In this document: in pieces, positions 46,086 through 54,859 of the stretch
Position numbering within the stretch: position 1 is the first letter of the stretch
Layout: each line of letters starts with the position of its first letter
Origin: Asanoa sp. WMMD1127
GTDB lineage: Bacteria > Actinomycetota > Actinomycetes > Mycobacteriales > Micromonosporaceae
NCBI RefSeq assembly: GCF_029626225.1
Contig: NZ_JARUBP010000001.1
Location: 2,046,001 to 2,110,000 of the forward strand
Reading direction: 5' to 3'
DNA: 64,000 nt
Made by a program: the position numbers and the translations under genes
Notes under the pieces: model-generated
What the model saw: the letters and a program-made list of their open reading frames with translations, nothing else
What the model was told of the DNA's origin: nothing
The model's database searches: none

Positions 46086-46438
46086 CGGGCCGTCCTTTCG
46101 TGGAGTATCCCGCCGACCCCGCCCGCGAACGCCGACCACTGCGCGGTGGCCTCCGCGAGAACCGCGAGGCCCGCGGCGCTGATCTGGTAGTACTTGCGGG
46201 CCGGGCCGCCGCCGCCCTCGCGCCAGTAGACGCTGACCAGGCCGGAGCGCTGCAGCCGCAGCAGCACGGGATAGAGCGTGCCGCCCTGGATCGTGCCGAG
46301 CCCGGCGGTCTGCAGCGACTGCGCCAGCTCGTAGCCGTAGGAATCGCCGCGCGCGAGCAGCCCGAGCACGCACAGGTCGAGCACGCCCCGCAACCACTGC
46401 GCCCGGCGATCCTGATCCACGGTGGAGCACGCTAGCAC
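46082..46438 (-). CDS. PadR family transcriptional regulator
   Basis: 118 residues with the PadR winged helix: WLRGVLDLCVLGLLARGDSYGYELAQSL, TIQGGTLYPVLLRLQRSGLVSVYW and ARKYYQISAAGLAVL. These repress downstream transporter genes and respond to small molecules. The GTG at 46438 is used here; an in-frame GTG at 46420 is possible. No ribosome site is clear and the upstream palindrome sits only a few bases away, so the transcript may be leaderless. Confidence 0.92.
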   Translation of the reverse strand: MLACSTVDQDRRAQWLRGVLDLCVLGLLARGDSYGYELAQSLQTAGLGTIQGGTLYPVLLRLQRSGLVSVYWREGGGGPARKYYQISAAGLAVLAEATAQWSAFAGGVGGILHERTAR

Positions 46439-46440
46439 GG

Positions 46441-46470
46441 CTATCTAGATAGCGGAACCATCTAGTTAGG
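46441..46470. promoter_or_regulatory. Candidate PadR operator/promoter
   Basis: CTATCTAGATAG (46441-46452) is a perfect 12-bp palindrome, followed by a related ATCTAGTTAG at 46460-46469. These AT-rich motifs stand out in a high-GC background, lie immediately upstream of the PadR start and overlap the end of the next gene. Autorepression is likely. Confidence 0.65.
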
Positions 46471-47641
46471 GCGCGGCCAGCGCGGCGGTCGGGGCCAGCC
46501 GGGCCGCCCGTACCGCGGGATAGAGCCCCGCCACCGCGCCGATGAGCACCGTGGCACCGAGCGCACCCAGCGACGCCCACGCCGGCACGACCGCGGGCCA
46601 ACCCTGGGTCACGGCGTACGCCGTCGTCACACCGATGCCCAGCAGCACGCCCCCGACCCCGCCGAGCGCGCACAGCAACAGCGACTCGGCGAAGAACTGC
46701 GCCCGGATCTGCCCCCGGGTGGCGCCGAGCGAGCGGCGCAACCCGATCTCTCCCCGCCGCTCGAGCACCGAGATGACCATCGTGTTGGCCACCCCGACGC
46801 CACCGACCAGCAGCGCGACCGCGCCGAGGCCGAGCAGCAGCCCGGTGAACGCGTCGTCGGCGGCCCGCCCGGCGGCCAGCGCGTCCGACGGCCGCGACAC
46901 CTGCACCTCGCTCGGCGCCTCCGGGTTGGCCGTGTTGGCCAGCACGGCGGCCACCGCCTCCACCGCGGCCTCGTCGGCCCGGGTGTAGATGGTGGTCGCA
47001 TGCCCGTCGAAGCCGAGGTAGTCGGCCGCGGCCGTCCAGCCGACCAGGGCCGACGAGTCGAGCTCCGGCGCCAGGGGCACCGGGCCGAGCACGCCGACCA
47101 CGGTGAACCAGGCTTCGCCCAGCCACACCGGTTGCCCGACCACCGCGCCCAGCCGGTCGGCGGCCACCCCACCCAGCACCGCCGTCGGGTAGCGCGCGGT
47201 CGCCTCGTTGAGCCAGACCCCGCGAGCCACCGTGGCGCCCACCGTCCCGGGCAGGTCCAGATAGCTGGCGACCACCGCGATGCTGCCGTTCTCGGCCGCC
47301 GGCATCCGGTCTGTGCGATAGACCTTGGCGTCGACCCGGCCGGTGGCGCTGACCGAGGTCACCGGCCCGATCCGGCCGACCATCGCGACGGCCTCGGTGG
47401 GCAGTGTGGCGGGTTCGTCGGCGAACAGCTTGCTGCCCGGTCCGACCGTGAGCAGGTTGGTGCCCAGCCGGTCGAGGGTCCGGTGCAGCTCGGCCCGGCT
47501 CGACGCCGACACTCCGACGACCGCGGTCATGGCGGCGATGCCGATCGCGATGCCGAGCGCGGCCAGCACCGCCCGCAGCGGGCGGGAACGCAGGCCGGCG
47601 GCGCCGAGGCGGGCGAGGTCCGTGAAGCGCAGGCGGGTCAC
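46466..47641 (-). CDS. MacB-like ABC transporter permease (FtsX fold)
   Basis: 391 residues. One N-terminal helix ([23 protein letters not shown]) is followed by a large exposed MacB periplasmic-core-like domain (about 45-260) and three C-terminal helices ([49 protein letters not shown]). It has the mechanotransmission topology of MacB/LolE-type permeases. The GTG overlaps the stop of the ATPase gene (GTGA). Last gene of the lipoprotein-adaptor-ATPase-permease operon. Confidence 0.93.
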   Translation of the reverse strand: MTRLRFTDLARLGAAGLRSRPLRAVLAALGIAIGIAAMTAVVGVSASSRAELHRTLDRLGTNLLTVGPGSKLFADEPATLPTEAVAMVGRIGPVTSVSATGRVDAKVYRTDRMPAAENGSIAVVASYLDLPGTVGATVARGVWLNEATARYPTAVLGGVAADRLGAVVGQPVWLGEAWFTVVGVLGPVPLAPELDSSALVGWTAAADYLGFDGHATTIYTRADEAAVEAVAAVLANTANPEAPSEVQVSRPSDALAAGRAADDAFTGLLLGLGAVALLVGGVGVANTMVISVLERRGEIGLRRSLGATRGQIRAQFFAESLLLCALGGVGGVLLGIGVTTAYAVTQGWPAVVPAWASLGALGATVLIGAVAGLYPAVRAARLAPTAALAAP

Positions 47642-48306
47642 CCGGCCACCTCCGTCAGGCGGCCGTCGCGGATCTCGACCCGGCGGGGCAGCTGGGCCGC
47701 GATCTCCCGGTCGTGGGTGATCACGATGACGGTCGTACCGGTCGCGTGCAGCCGGCGCAGCAGGTCGAGCACCGCCGCGCCGGAGGCCGAGTCGAGGTTG
47801 CCGGTCGGTTCGTCGGCGAGCAGCAGCGCGGGCCGGCCGACCACGGCACGGGCGATCGCCACCCGCTGCCGCTCGCCGCCGGAGAGCTCGTGCGGTCGGT
47901 GCCGCATCCGGTGCGCCAGCCCGACCGTGGTCAGCGCCTCCCGGGCCCGCTCCAGCCGCTCGGCACGGCGGACACCGGCGTAGAGCAGGCCGTCGGCGAC
48001 CGCGTCCAGCGCCGGCACACCGGGCGCCAGATGGAACTGTTGGAAGACGAAACCGATCCGGCTGGCCCGCAGCGCGCTGAGCCGGCGGTCGGAGAGCGTG
48101 GCGACGTCGTGCCCGGCGATCTCGACCGTGCCGGAGGTGGGTGTGTCGAGCGTGCCGACCAGGTGCAGGACGGTCGACTTGCCGGAGCCGGACGGTCCGA
48201 CGACGGCGACCAGCTCACCCTCGCCCACCGACAGCGAGATGCCGTCGACCGCGACCACGCCGCCCGGGTACTCCTTGCGCACGTCGCGCAGCGCCACCAG
48301 GGTCAT
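47638..48306 (-). CDS. MacB/LolD-type ABC transporter ATPase
   Basis: 222 residues. It has Walker [13 protein letters not shown]-loop [11 protein letters not shown], signature [16 protein letters not shown], Walker [14 protein letters not shown] and the His switch VIVITHD, the pattern of the LolD/MacB group. The ATG overlaps the adaptor stop (ATGA). It drives the neighbouring FtsX-type permease. Confidence 0.96.
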   Translation of the reverse strand: MTLVALRDVRKEYPGGVVAVDGISLSVGEGELVAVVGPSGSGKSTVLHLVGTLDTPTSGTVEIAGHDVATLSDRRLSALRASRIGFVFQQFHLAPGVPALDAVADGLLYAGVRRAERLERAREALTTVGLAHRMRHRPHELSGGERQRVAIARAVVGRPALLLADEPTGNLDSASGAAVLDLLRRLHATGTTVIVITHDREIAAQLPRRVEIRDGRLTEVAG

Positions 48307-49331
48307 GACGGCATCCCCACGGTCATGCCCTCGGTCAGGCCCGTGCCGCTGACCTCGACCCGACCGCCAGCGAACAGGCCGGTGTCGACCGCCAGGAACC
48401 GGCCGGCGCCGCCGTCGAGGACCTGCACGCCGTAGCCACCCTCGGCCAGCGCGACCAGGGCGGCGACCGGCACGGTGAGCACGTCGGCCCGGCTTTCGGC
48501 GGTGAGTGCGAGGTCGACCGGCGCCTCCCGCAGATCCCCGAGCGCCTTCTGGTCGGCGACGGTGACGGTGACCTGGACCGTCGGGTCGCCGTCCGGCTCG
48601 GCGGCCGTCGCGACCGCGCCGACCGTCGCCACCTTTCCCCGGGCCGTCTTCCCGTCCGGCAGTTCGACGGTCGCCGCCGCGCCGGCCACCGCGAGGTCCC
48701 GGTCGCCGACCGGCAGGTCGATGGTGACGAGCCGGGTGGTGCCGGTGTAGCTGAGCACCGTGCCGCCGGCCGGTGCGCCGACCTCGGTGGCATGGCTCGC
48801 GATCCGGATCGGGCCGGCCGCGTAGGCCACGTCCGTGACCGTGCCGGTCTCGTCGACGCCGAGGTCGTCCTGCCACTCGCGGACCGCGTCGGCCGTGGCT
48901 CCGGTGTAGTCGTCGTCGACCGTGAAACCGTCGTAGCCGAGGGCGGCCAGGTTCTGTTCGAACTGCCGCACGTCCGGGCCCGCTACGCCCGGTGCCAGCG
49001 GCCGCCAGAGGGGCAGCGGGCCGTAGAGCAGCACGACTGGGGCGCCGTCGGACCGGTAGATCGGCTTGCCCCGCGACACCGTCGCCCCTTCGGCGGCCAG
49101 CCAGGTCACCATGCCGCCGCCGCCGCGCAGCGCGACCGGTTCGCCGTAGCCCAGTTGGCCGTCGAACTCCTCCGTGGCGACCAGCGTTTCCCGGGTCACC
49201 GGCGCGCTGGTGGGCGGCAGGTCGCCGGCGTGCGCCGTACTCCCGTCGTCGCCGCCGAAACCGACCGCCGCGGCGACCGCGGCCCCGGCGGCGACCACCG
49301 CGATGCCGGCCGCGACGACCGCCCGCCTCAC
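48303..49331 (-). CDS. Periplasmic-adaptor-like protein with peptidoglycan-binding domain
   Basis: 342 residues. A signal/anchor helix ([21 protein letters not shown]) leads to HlyD/MacA-like barrel-sandwich segments ([55 protein letters not shown]) that flank an inserted PG_binding_1 domain ([36 protein letters not shown]). In Gram-positive bacteria such adaptors work with MacB-like pumps and here may tether to the wall. The GTG at 49331 overlaps the lipoprotein stop. Confidence 0.9.
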   Translation of the reverse strand: MRRAVVAAGIAVVAAGAAVAAAVGFGGDDGSTAHAGDLPPTSAPVTRETLVATEEFDGQLGYGEPVALRGGGGMVTWLAAEGATVSRGKPIYRSDGAPVVLLYGPLPLWRPLAPGVAGPDVRQFEQNLAALGYDGFTVDDDYTGATADAVREWQDDLGVDETGTVTDVAYAAGPIRIASHATEVGAPAGGTVLSYTGTTRLVTIDLPVGDRDLAVAGAAATVELPDGKTARGKVATVGAVATAAEPDGDPTVQVTVTVADQKALGDLREAPVDLALTAESRADVLTVPVAALVALAEGGYGVQVLDGGAGRFLAVDTGLFAGGRVEVSGTGLTEGMTVGMPS

Positions 49332-49846
49332 TTGCCACCCGCCGGCCGGCTGCTGGGGGTGGGCAGCACGTCGCGGCACTTCTCCAGCGCGGCCAGCACG
49401 TCGTCGTCGTGCTTGTCGAGGATGTACTCGCGGACCGTCGCGCCCGCCGGATCCGGGTCCGGGAAGTCCGGCACCCCGTTGGCCCGCATGCACACCGCCA
49501 GCTCGCGCTGCTTCTCGAGCTGGTCCGGGTTGAGCTTGACGTCCTTGCCACCGCCGGGCATGAACTCGCGGCACGCGTCGACGGCGTCGAGCACCTTGTC
49601 CTTGTCGAGCTTGTCCAGTTCGATGCCGGTCTTGGCGCCGGGCTGCGGGTCGGGCATGTCGACGCCGTTGTCGCGCATGCAGGCGGCGAACGCGCGACCG
49701 CGCTCCTCGTCGCTCGCGGCGGCGCCGGCGCTCGCGGTCGGCGTGGCCCCGCCGGCGGTGGCCACCCCGGGAGTCGTCTTCCCGCTGTCACAGGCGGCCA
49801 GGCCCAGACCCAGGACCAGCAGCAGGGGTACGACGGCACGTCTCAT
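49328..49846 (-). CDS. Lipoprotein with duplicated CMRxNGV motif
   Basis: 172 residues with signal peptide and lipobox VLGLGLAAC (Cys 19). The mature part has an internal duplication: [15 protein letters not shown] and [16 protein letters not shown], each followed by a later conserved cysteine (DACREF; EKCRDV), so four cysteines could make two disulfides. This family is typically encoded with HlyD/MacB genes and a two-component system in actinobacteria. First gene of the export operon. Confidence 0.85.
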   Translation of the reverse strand: MRRAVVPLLLVLGLGLAACDSGKTTPGVATAGGATPTASAGAAASDEERGRAFAACMRDNGVDMPDPQPGAKTGIELDKLDKDKVLDAVDACREFMPGGGKDVKLNPDQLEKQRELAVCMRANGVPDFPDPDPAGATVREYILDKHDDDVLAALEKCRDVLPTPSSRPAGGK

Positions 49847-49901
49847 CGGCTCCTCCTCAGGAGTGCGTTCGCTGGGTGCAGCACGCAGTCCAGCGGCCCG
49901 G

Positions 49902-49950
49902 GGATAAGGCCGGCATCAAGGCGGCGCGAACGCTTATGGCGGCTTTATCC
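49902..49950. promoter_or_regulatory. Inverted repeat between export operon and two-component genes
   Basis: GGATAAGGCCG (49902-49912) and CGGCTTTATCC (49940-49950) are near-perfect inverted copies (10 of 11) in the 126-bp spacer between the divergent lipoprotein and response-regulator genes. A possible response-regulator binding region. Confidence 0.45.
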
Positions 49951-49972
49951 GCTGGTCGGCGACCATGGCGGG

Positions 49973-50629
49973 GTGCGAGTGCTGGTGGTGGAGGACGAGC
50001 GGTTGCTGGCCGACGCGGTCGGTGAAGGGCTGCGGCGCGAGGCGCTGGCGGTCGACGTGGTGTACGACGGGGACGCGGCGCTCGAACGCCTCGGCGTCAA
50101 CGAGTACGACGTGCTGGTGCTCGACCGGGACCTGCCGGTCGTCCACGGCGACGACGTCTGCCGGGCGGTCGTGGCCTCCGGCGCTCACACGCGGGTGCTG
50201 ATGCTGACCGCCGCCGTCGACGTCGCCGACCGGGTGGCCGGGCTCGGGTTGGGCGCCGACGACTACCTGCCGAAGCCGTTCGCGTTCGCGGAGCTCGTGG
50301 CCCGGGTGCGGGCGCTCGGCCGGCGGGCCCGACCGGCCGCGCCGCCGCTGCTGTGCCGGGCCGGCCTGGAGCTGGACCCTGGCCGCCGCGCGGTGACCCG
50401 GGACGGGCGGTCGCTGGCGTTGTCCCGCAAGGAGTTCGCGGTGCTGGAGGAGCTGCTGCGGGCCGACGGCGCCGTGGTCAGCGCCGAGCAGCTGCTGGAA
50501 AGGGCGTGGGACGAGCACATCGACCCGTTCACCAACGTGCTGCGGGTGACCGTCATGACGCTGCGGCGCAAGCTCGGCGAACCGCAGGTGGTGCTGACCG
50601 TGCCGGGAGTGGGGTACCAGATCCGATGA
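49973..50629 (+). CDS. OmpR-family response regulator
   Basis: 218 residues. The receiver domain begins VRVLVVEDERLLADAVGEGL; the phosphoacceptor Asp is in VLVLDRDLP, and the conserved Lys in DDYLPKPFAF. The C-terminal winged helix has LSRKEFAVLEELLRADGAVVSAEQLLERAWDE and TLRRKLGEPQVVLTVPGVGYQIR. The GTG at 49973 fits the domain start. The ATG of the kinase overlaps its stop (ATGA). It probably controls the divergent lipoprotein-adaptor-MacB operon. Confidence 0.93.
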   Translation: MRVLVVEDERLLADAVGEGLRREALAVDVVYDGDAALERLGVNEYDVLVLDRDLPVVHGDDVCRAVVASGAHTRVLMLTAAVDVADRVAGLGLGADDYLPKPFAFAELVARVRALGRRARPAAPPLLCRAGLELDPGRRAVTRDGRSLALSRKEFAVLEELLRADGAVVSAEQLLERAWDEHIDPFTNVLRVTVMTLRRKLGEPQVVLTVPGVGYQIR

Positions 50630-51873
50630 GACGGTGGACGGTGCGGGTGCGGCTGACGGCCGCGTACGGGCTGGTGTTCCTGGTGGCCGGGGTGGCGTTG
50701 CTCGGCGTGACCTACGTGCTGATGGACGCGACGCTCGACCGGCAGACTGTCGACGTGTCGACGGTCCTCGACAAGGTCAGGGGCGAGCAGCTCCCGGCCA
50801 GCGCCAAGGACCTGCTCGGCGGGCTGGCGGTCGACAAGAAGGTGATCAACAACGCGCTGCAGGCCCGGCAGCTGACCCAGGCCGAGCGCGAGACCGTCCT
50901 GGAGAACCTCGAGTTGGCCCAGCGGGTCCAGGAAGACCTCAACCGGCGCACGCTGAACTCGCTGATCACCCGGGGTGGCATCGCCGTCGGGATCGTCACC
51001 GTGGCGGGGCTGTGGGTGGGCTGGCTGCTGGCCGGCCGCACGCTGCGCCCGCTGACCCAGATCACCGCGACCGCACGCCGGGTCGCCGACCGCAACCTGC
51101 ACGAGCGGATCGGGCTGTCCGGGCCACACGACGAGCTGCGCGAGCTGGCCGACACGTTCGACGACATGCTGGCCCGGCTCGACGCGGCGTTCGACGGCCA
51201 GCGGCGGTTCGTGGCGAACGCGTCACACGAGCTGCGTACGCCGCTCGCCGTGAACCGGACCGTGCTCGAGGTGGCGATGGGCCGGCCCGGGGCACCGCCG
51301 GAGCTGGTCACCTTGGGTGAGACGTTGCTCGAGGTGAACGCCCGGCACGAGCACCTGATCGACGGCCTGCTGACGTTGGCGCGCTCCGAACAGGCCGTGG
51401 CGGACCCGGTGCCGGTCGACCTGGCCGAGGTGGCGGAGCGGGTGCACGAGCAGTTCGCCGCGTCGGCCCGGGGGCTGCGGTTCTCGCGGTCAGGGTCTTC
51501 CGCGCCGACCGCGGGCGATCCGGTGCTGCTGGAGCGGCTCGCGCAGAACCTGGTGGAGAACGCGATCCGGCACAACGTCGCGTCCGGCTCGGTGACGGTG
51601 ACCACGGGGTCGTCGGCGTCCGAGGCGGTGCTGACGGTGACGAACACCGGGCCGGTCATTCCGGCGTACGAGGTGCCCGGGCTGTTCGAGCCCTTCCGGC
51701 GGCTGACGGATCGGGTCGGTTCGGCGCGCGGCACGGGGCTGGGGTTGTCGATCGTGCGGTCGGTGGCCCGGGCGCACGGTGGGGACGTCGCGGCCGTGCC
51801 CCGTCCGGAGGGTGGGCTCGAGGTGTCGGTCAGCCTTCCGCTGGCGCCGGTCGGGGCTTCGTCTCGGGGGTGA
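50626..51873 (+). CDS. Sensor histidine kinase
   Basis: 415 residues. Two transmembrane helices (LTAAYGLVFLVAGVALLGVTYVL and GGIAVGIVTVAGLWVGWLLAG) flank a short extracellular sensor of about 90 residues. A HAMP domain (RTLRPLTQITATARRVADRNL), the phosphoacceptor motif FVANASHELRTPLAVN, and the ATPase motifs NLVENAIRHN and GTGLGLSIVRSVARAHGG follow. Its end overlaps the convergent MerR gene by 44 bases. Partner of the response regulator encoded upstream. Confidence 0.94.
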   Translation: MRRWTVRVRLTAAYGLVFLVAGVALLGVTYVLMDATLDRQTVDVSTVLDKVRGEQLPASAKDLLGGLAVDKKVINNALQARQLTQAERETVLENLELAQRVQEDLNRRTLNSLITRGGIAVGIVTVAGLWVGWLLAGRTLRPLTQITATARRVADRNLHERIGLSGPHDELRELADTFDDMLARLDAAFDGQRRFVANASHELRTPLAVNRTVLEVAMGRPGAPPELVTLGETLLEVNARHEHLIDGLLTLARSEQAVADPVPVDLAEVAERVHEQFAASARGLRFSRSGSSAPTAGDPVLLERLAQNLVENAIRHNVASGSVTVTTGSSASEAVLTVTNTGPVIPAYEVPGLFEPFRRLTDRVGSARGTGLGLSIVRSVARAHGGDVAAVPRPEGGLEVSVSLPLAPVGASSRG

Positions 51874-52657
51874 CGCGGAAGACGGGCCAGCCGATCTCGG
51901 TGCGCCAGTCTTCCTCGTTGTCGGTGTCGCGGGGGCCGAAGAGGTACGTCTCGTGGATCGGGCCGTCGACGGCGAGCGCGTGGTCGACGACCCAGGCGCC
52001 GAGGCGGCCGTAGGTGACGTCGATGTCGTCGTGCGGGCCGTGGTGGACGGCGACGGCGAGGTCGACGGGTGGCAGCTGCTCCGCGCTGTGGTGGACCGGA
52101 TGGAACACGGTCATCACGCCGACGCCTTCGGTGAACAGCTCGTTGGCGTAGCGGCCGCCGGGTGGGCCGGTGCGCTCGTAGGGCGGGACTTCCGCGTCGA
52201 GCTCGGCCATCGCTTGTGCGTACCAGCTGACTGAGTCGTGGAGTTCGACCTGCGCGGTTCTCGTGATGACGGGGCGGGCCGGCAGTGAACGGAGCTCGAC
52301 GTCGAGGTCGGCCGGGTCGGGGCCGAGGAGTTGGCGCAGGGAGACGACGGCGGCCCGCTTGCGGTCGAGCTCGTCCTCGAGGCGTCGCATGTGGCCGGCG
52401 ATGAGGTCGGTGCGGCGCTGCGGGTCGTCCGTGGCGAGGATCTTGGCCACTTCGGCGAGAGGCACGTCGAGCTCACGGAGGCGGTGGATGACCTGGGCGG
52501 GTGGGATCTGCTCGGTCGTGTAGTAGCGGTAGCCGGATCGCGGGTCGACGCGCGCGGGTTCGAGCAGGCCGGCCTCGTGGTAGCGGCGCAGCGTGCGCAC
52601 GCTGAGGTGGGTGAGGGCGGCGAACTCGCCGATCGTCAGTCCGGGTCCGGGCCGCAT
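51830..52657 (-). CDS. MerR family regulator with GyrI-like effector domain
   Basis: 275 residues. N-terminal MerR helix-turn-helix (LTIGEFAALTHLSVRTLRRYHEAGLLEPARVDPRSGYRYY), a dimerising coiled coil (MRRLEDELDRKRAAVVSLRQLL) and a GyrI/AraC-effector-like ligand domain (about 130-265). This is the BltR/BmrR class that senses hydrophobic compounds. It diverges from the SnoaL-like gene with a MerR-type palindrome between them. The 3' end overlaps the kinase gene by 44 bases. Confidence 0.93.
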   Translation of the reverse strand: MRPGPGLTIGEFAALTHLSVRTLRRYHEAGLLEPARVDPRSGYRYYTTEQIPPAQVIHRLRELDVPLAEVAKILATDDPQRRTDLIAGHMRRLEDELDRKRAAVVSLRQLLGPDPADLDVELRSLPARPVITRTAQVELHDSVSWYAQAMAELDAEVPPYERTGPPGGRYANELFTEGVGVMTVFHPVHHSAEQLPPVDLAVAVHHGPHDDIDVTYGRLGAWVVDHALAVDGPIHETYLFGPRDTDNEEDWRTEIGWPVFRVTPETKPRPAPAEG

Positions 52658-52666
52658 CAGGCCAGT

Positions 52667-52690
52667 TTGACCCTCTCCCCGGGAGAGGGT
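52667..52690. promoter_or_regulatory. MerR-type operator with palindromic spacer
   Basis: A TTGACC -35 hexamer (52667-52672) overlaps a perfect 21-bp palindrome at 52670-52690 (ACCCTCTCCC, central C, GGGAGAGGGT). This matches the long-spacer promoters untwisted by MerR-family activators. It lies between the merR start (52657) and the SnoaL-like start (52705). Confidence 0.8.
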
Positions 52691-52704
52691 GCACCTTTGG
52701 CGCC

Positions 52705-53022
52705 ATGGACGTGATCACCACTTATCTGGCGGCGCACGAGGCGCGCGACCTCGAGCGGGCGATGCCGCTGTTCAGCCCGGACGCGGTCGTGATCGACGAG
52801 GGCCGCGCGCATCACGGTCGTGAGGCGATCCGGGGTTGGCTGGCAGGAGCGGCCAGCGAGTTCACGTGGACCACCACGCTGGTCTCACTGGTCGCGCTCG
52901 ACGAGGCGCGATATGACGCGCTGAACCACCTCGAGGGCGACTTCCCGGGCGGGGTGGTGGACCTGCACTTCCGGTTCACACTGGCGGACGGACTGATCAA
53001 GCGGCTGGTCATCGAGCCGTGA
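52705..53022 (+). CDS. SnoaL-like/nuclear transport factor 2 family protein
   Basis: 105 residues with the cone-shaped SnoaL-fold pattern: VITTYLAAHEARDLERAMPLFSPDAVVIDEG, HHGREAIRGWL and a C-terminal GVVDLHFRFTLADGLIKRLVIEP. Members are isomerases, hydrolases or ligand-binding proteins; the role here is unknown. The start lies 15 bp past the MerR operator, so it is the likely regulated gene, possibly with little or no leader. Confidence 0.85.
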   Translation: MDVITTYLAAHEARDLERAMPLFSPDAVVIDEGRAHHGREAIRGWLAGAASEFTWTTTLVSLVALDEARYDALNHLEGDFPGGVVDLHFRFTLADGLIKRLVIEP

Positions 53023-53034
53023 GCCGCTTCTTTC

Positions 53035-53618
53035 CTAGTCGGCCTGGGCCAGTCCGTAGGCGACCAGGAAACCGGCCACGGTGATCAGCCCGATGAGCAG
53101 GTGGGCGTCCTCGAACGCCTCCGGGATCATGGTGTCGGCGATCATCGCGAGCCCGCTGACGACTGCGATGCTGGTCCACACGCCGAAGACGTACGCCTTG
53201 GATCGTCGGGCGTTCCGCACGCCCGCGGCGCTGGAGAGACCTTCAGGCACGTTGCTGATGAAGCAGGCTGATCCCGCCACCGCCGAGCCGGAGCCACCTT
53301 GCTCGTCCTCGGAGGGCTGCTGCGGGCCGGACCGTTTGCGGTGCCGGGCGGCCCGGCGGGCAAGGAGCACGTTGCAGCCGGTGTAGAGCACGGCGCCACC
53401 GACCGCGCCTAGCGCCGTCGGGGTTATGCCGGCCCGGCTCGTGCGCTTCGGCGATGAGCTCGAACGCGACCGCGGACAACAGCACGCCGGCCCCGAACGC
53501 CATCACGGAGGCAATCACCTTGCGTGGGACGGCGGCCAGGTAGCCGACCGCCGCGCCGATCACCGGGGCGCCTCCCGCGAGCAGTCCCCACCCACCCGCC
53601 GCCAACCATCCAGGCATG
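53035..53618 (-). pseudogene. ZIP family metal transporter, frameshifted and internally deleted
   Basis: Two frames together read as a ZIP/ZupT-like transporter. The first (from ATG 53618) gives MPGWLAAGGWGLLAGG, then KVIASVMAFGAGVLLSAVAFELIAEAHEPG. At about 53430-53440 the frame shifts and the protein resumes as ITPTALGAVGGAVLYTGCNVLLARR, then NVPEGLSSAAGVRNARRSKAYVFGVW and MIADTMIPEAFEDAH. Relative to the family, a segment before FISNVPEGLSS and one between VVSGLA and MIADTM (about a helix each) also seem missing. A decayed zinc/iron permease, not functional as read. A sequencing error could explain the frameshift but not the deletions. Confidence 0.8.
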
Positions 53619-54282
53619 CCCGCAACTGCCCGACGAGCCGGGCCCACAAACGCCTTGCCTCTTTGCGTGTGGCGGTGCGGCGCTCGGCCAGCCAGTGCTC
53701 GGTTGACGCCGCTCGTCCGTTTGAGCGTCGCGCTCGCCGACCGCCGATCGCAGCCTCGCCAGCGTGTGGAACATTTCGCTTGCAACGCTCGCCCGGGGCT
53801 GCCAGCTCGAATGGGTGCGCCCCGCACGGTGGTTGCCGAGTTTCGAAGCGGATCGTTTCAGCCATCGATATCAGCAGGTCTCGTCCTCGCCACCGACACC
53901 TGGCTGCGCCGCGCGATCTTCGAGGTCGAGCAGATCCGGTCACGCCGCCTTGAACGCTGCCGGCAGGACCTCCTCGACGGCCACGTCGTCCTGATGGTCC
54001 ATCTGCGGGTGAGCCCGGCGGACCAACCGTCGGCACCGCAACGGGCGGGCTGCGATGATCAGCCGACCGTTACGCCGGGCCGGGGAGGATGTTGCTGGCG
54101 CGTACATGCCGAAGCATGTACGCACACGTTTTGGCATGTGCGGCTCGCGCACCCTTGCCCCCGGCCTGGCGTGGTCAGCCGGTTTCGTCTGCATTCGGCA
54201 TTAGCGAGACCGGTTCCAAGCGGCGGCGCTTCGGCCTTGGCGTGTATGTGGCTGCGAGCGGAGGCGTGGCAGGATCGGTGCC
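53619..54282. other. Spacer without a recognisable gene
   Basis: Open frames on both strands have no recognisable domain and poor composition (many Arg, Cys, Pro). A perfect 10-bp hairpin lies at 54100-54123. The region may contain further decayed sequence next to the ZIP pseudogene. Confidence 0.5.
54100..54123. repeat. Perfect 10-bp hairpin with CGAA loop
   Basis: GCGTACATGC (54100-54109), loop CGAA, GCATGTACGC (54114-54123), then ACACGTTTTGG. Less GC-rich than its surroundings. It could be a terminator or a protein-binding palindrome. Confidence 0.6.
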
Positions 54283-54828
54283 GTGTTGGGAACTTTGAAG
54301 ACCGAGCCGGCGCGTGGGCGGGCTGACCTGCTGGCCAAGCCGGTTGTTGAGGCGCTCGAGAGCTGGCCGGCCGACGGCGACACGCCGGTCGACGACGTGC
54401 TGGTAGCGCCGATCGACCCCGAGTTGGCCGATACGGCTGCCTTCTGCGAGGCGTACGACGTCGGTTTGGACGTGTCCGCCAACTGCGTGATCGTGGCGGG
54501 CAAGCGCGGTGGCGAGGCTCGCTACGCCGCGTGCCTCGTGTTGGCGACCACGCGGGCTGACGTCAACGGTGTCGTGCGCAAGATGCTCGACGCGCGCAAG
54601 GCAAGCTTCGCCCCGATGGACGAGGCGGTGGAGCTGACAGGGATGGAGTACGGCGGGATCACGCCGATCGGGTTGCCGGCCGACTGGCCGATCCTGGTCG
54701 ATGCCCGCGTCGCCGGCACGGCGCGGGTGATCATCGGGTCCGGGGTGCGGCACAGCAAGATCGAGCTGCCGGGTGCCGCGCTGGCGGGGCTGCCCAACGC
54801 GCAGGTGGTCGAGGGCCTCGCGCGCTGA
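54283..54828 (+). CDS. YbaK/EbsC-type aminoacyl-tRNA deacylase family protein
   Basis: 181 residues with the YbaK/ProX fold: AFCEAYDVGLDVSANCVIVAGKRGGEARYAACLVLATTRADVNGVVRK, then MDEAVELTGMEYGGITPIGLP (the GMxxGGxxPxG signature) and VIIGSGVRHSKIELPGAAL. These enzymes hydrolyse mischarged tRNAs in trans. GTG start. proS, whose product has a related editing domain, lies 2.3 kb away but is on the other strand. Confidence 0.9.
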   Translation: MLGTLKTEPARGRADLLAKPVVEALESWPADGDTPVDDVLVAPIDPELADTAAFCEAYDVGLDVSANCVIVAGKRGGEARYAACLVLATTRADVNGVVRKMLDARKASFAPMDEAVELTGMEYGGITPIGLPADWPILVDARVAGTARVIIGSGVRHSKIELPGAALAGLPNAQVVEGLAR

Positions 54829-54833
54829 GGCGG

Positions 54834-54857
54834 TTCATGTTCCACGTGGAACATGAA
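54834..54857. other. parS-like 24-bp perfect palindrome
   Basis: A perfect 24-bp palindrome whose 14-bp core GTTCCACGTGGAAC (54839-54852) differs from parS by one symmetrical change in each arm (TTTC to TTCC). It lies between the ends of the convergent YbaK and DsbA genes. It could be a diverged parS about 35 kb from the main cluster, or the shared terminator hairpin of the two genes. Confidence 0.5.
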
Positions 54858-54859
54858 GA

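Noticed and set aside
53616..54326. 236-codon plus-strand frame over the ZIP pseudogene start and spacer
   Set aside because: No domain, many Cys/Arg/Trp residues, and it overlaps the start of the YbaK-like gene.
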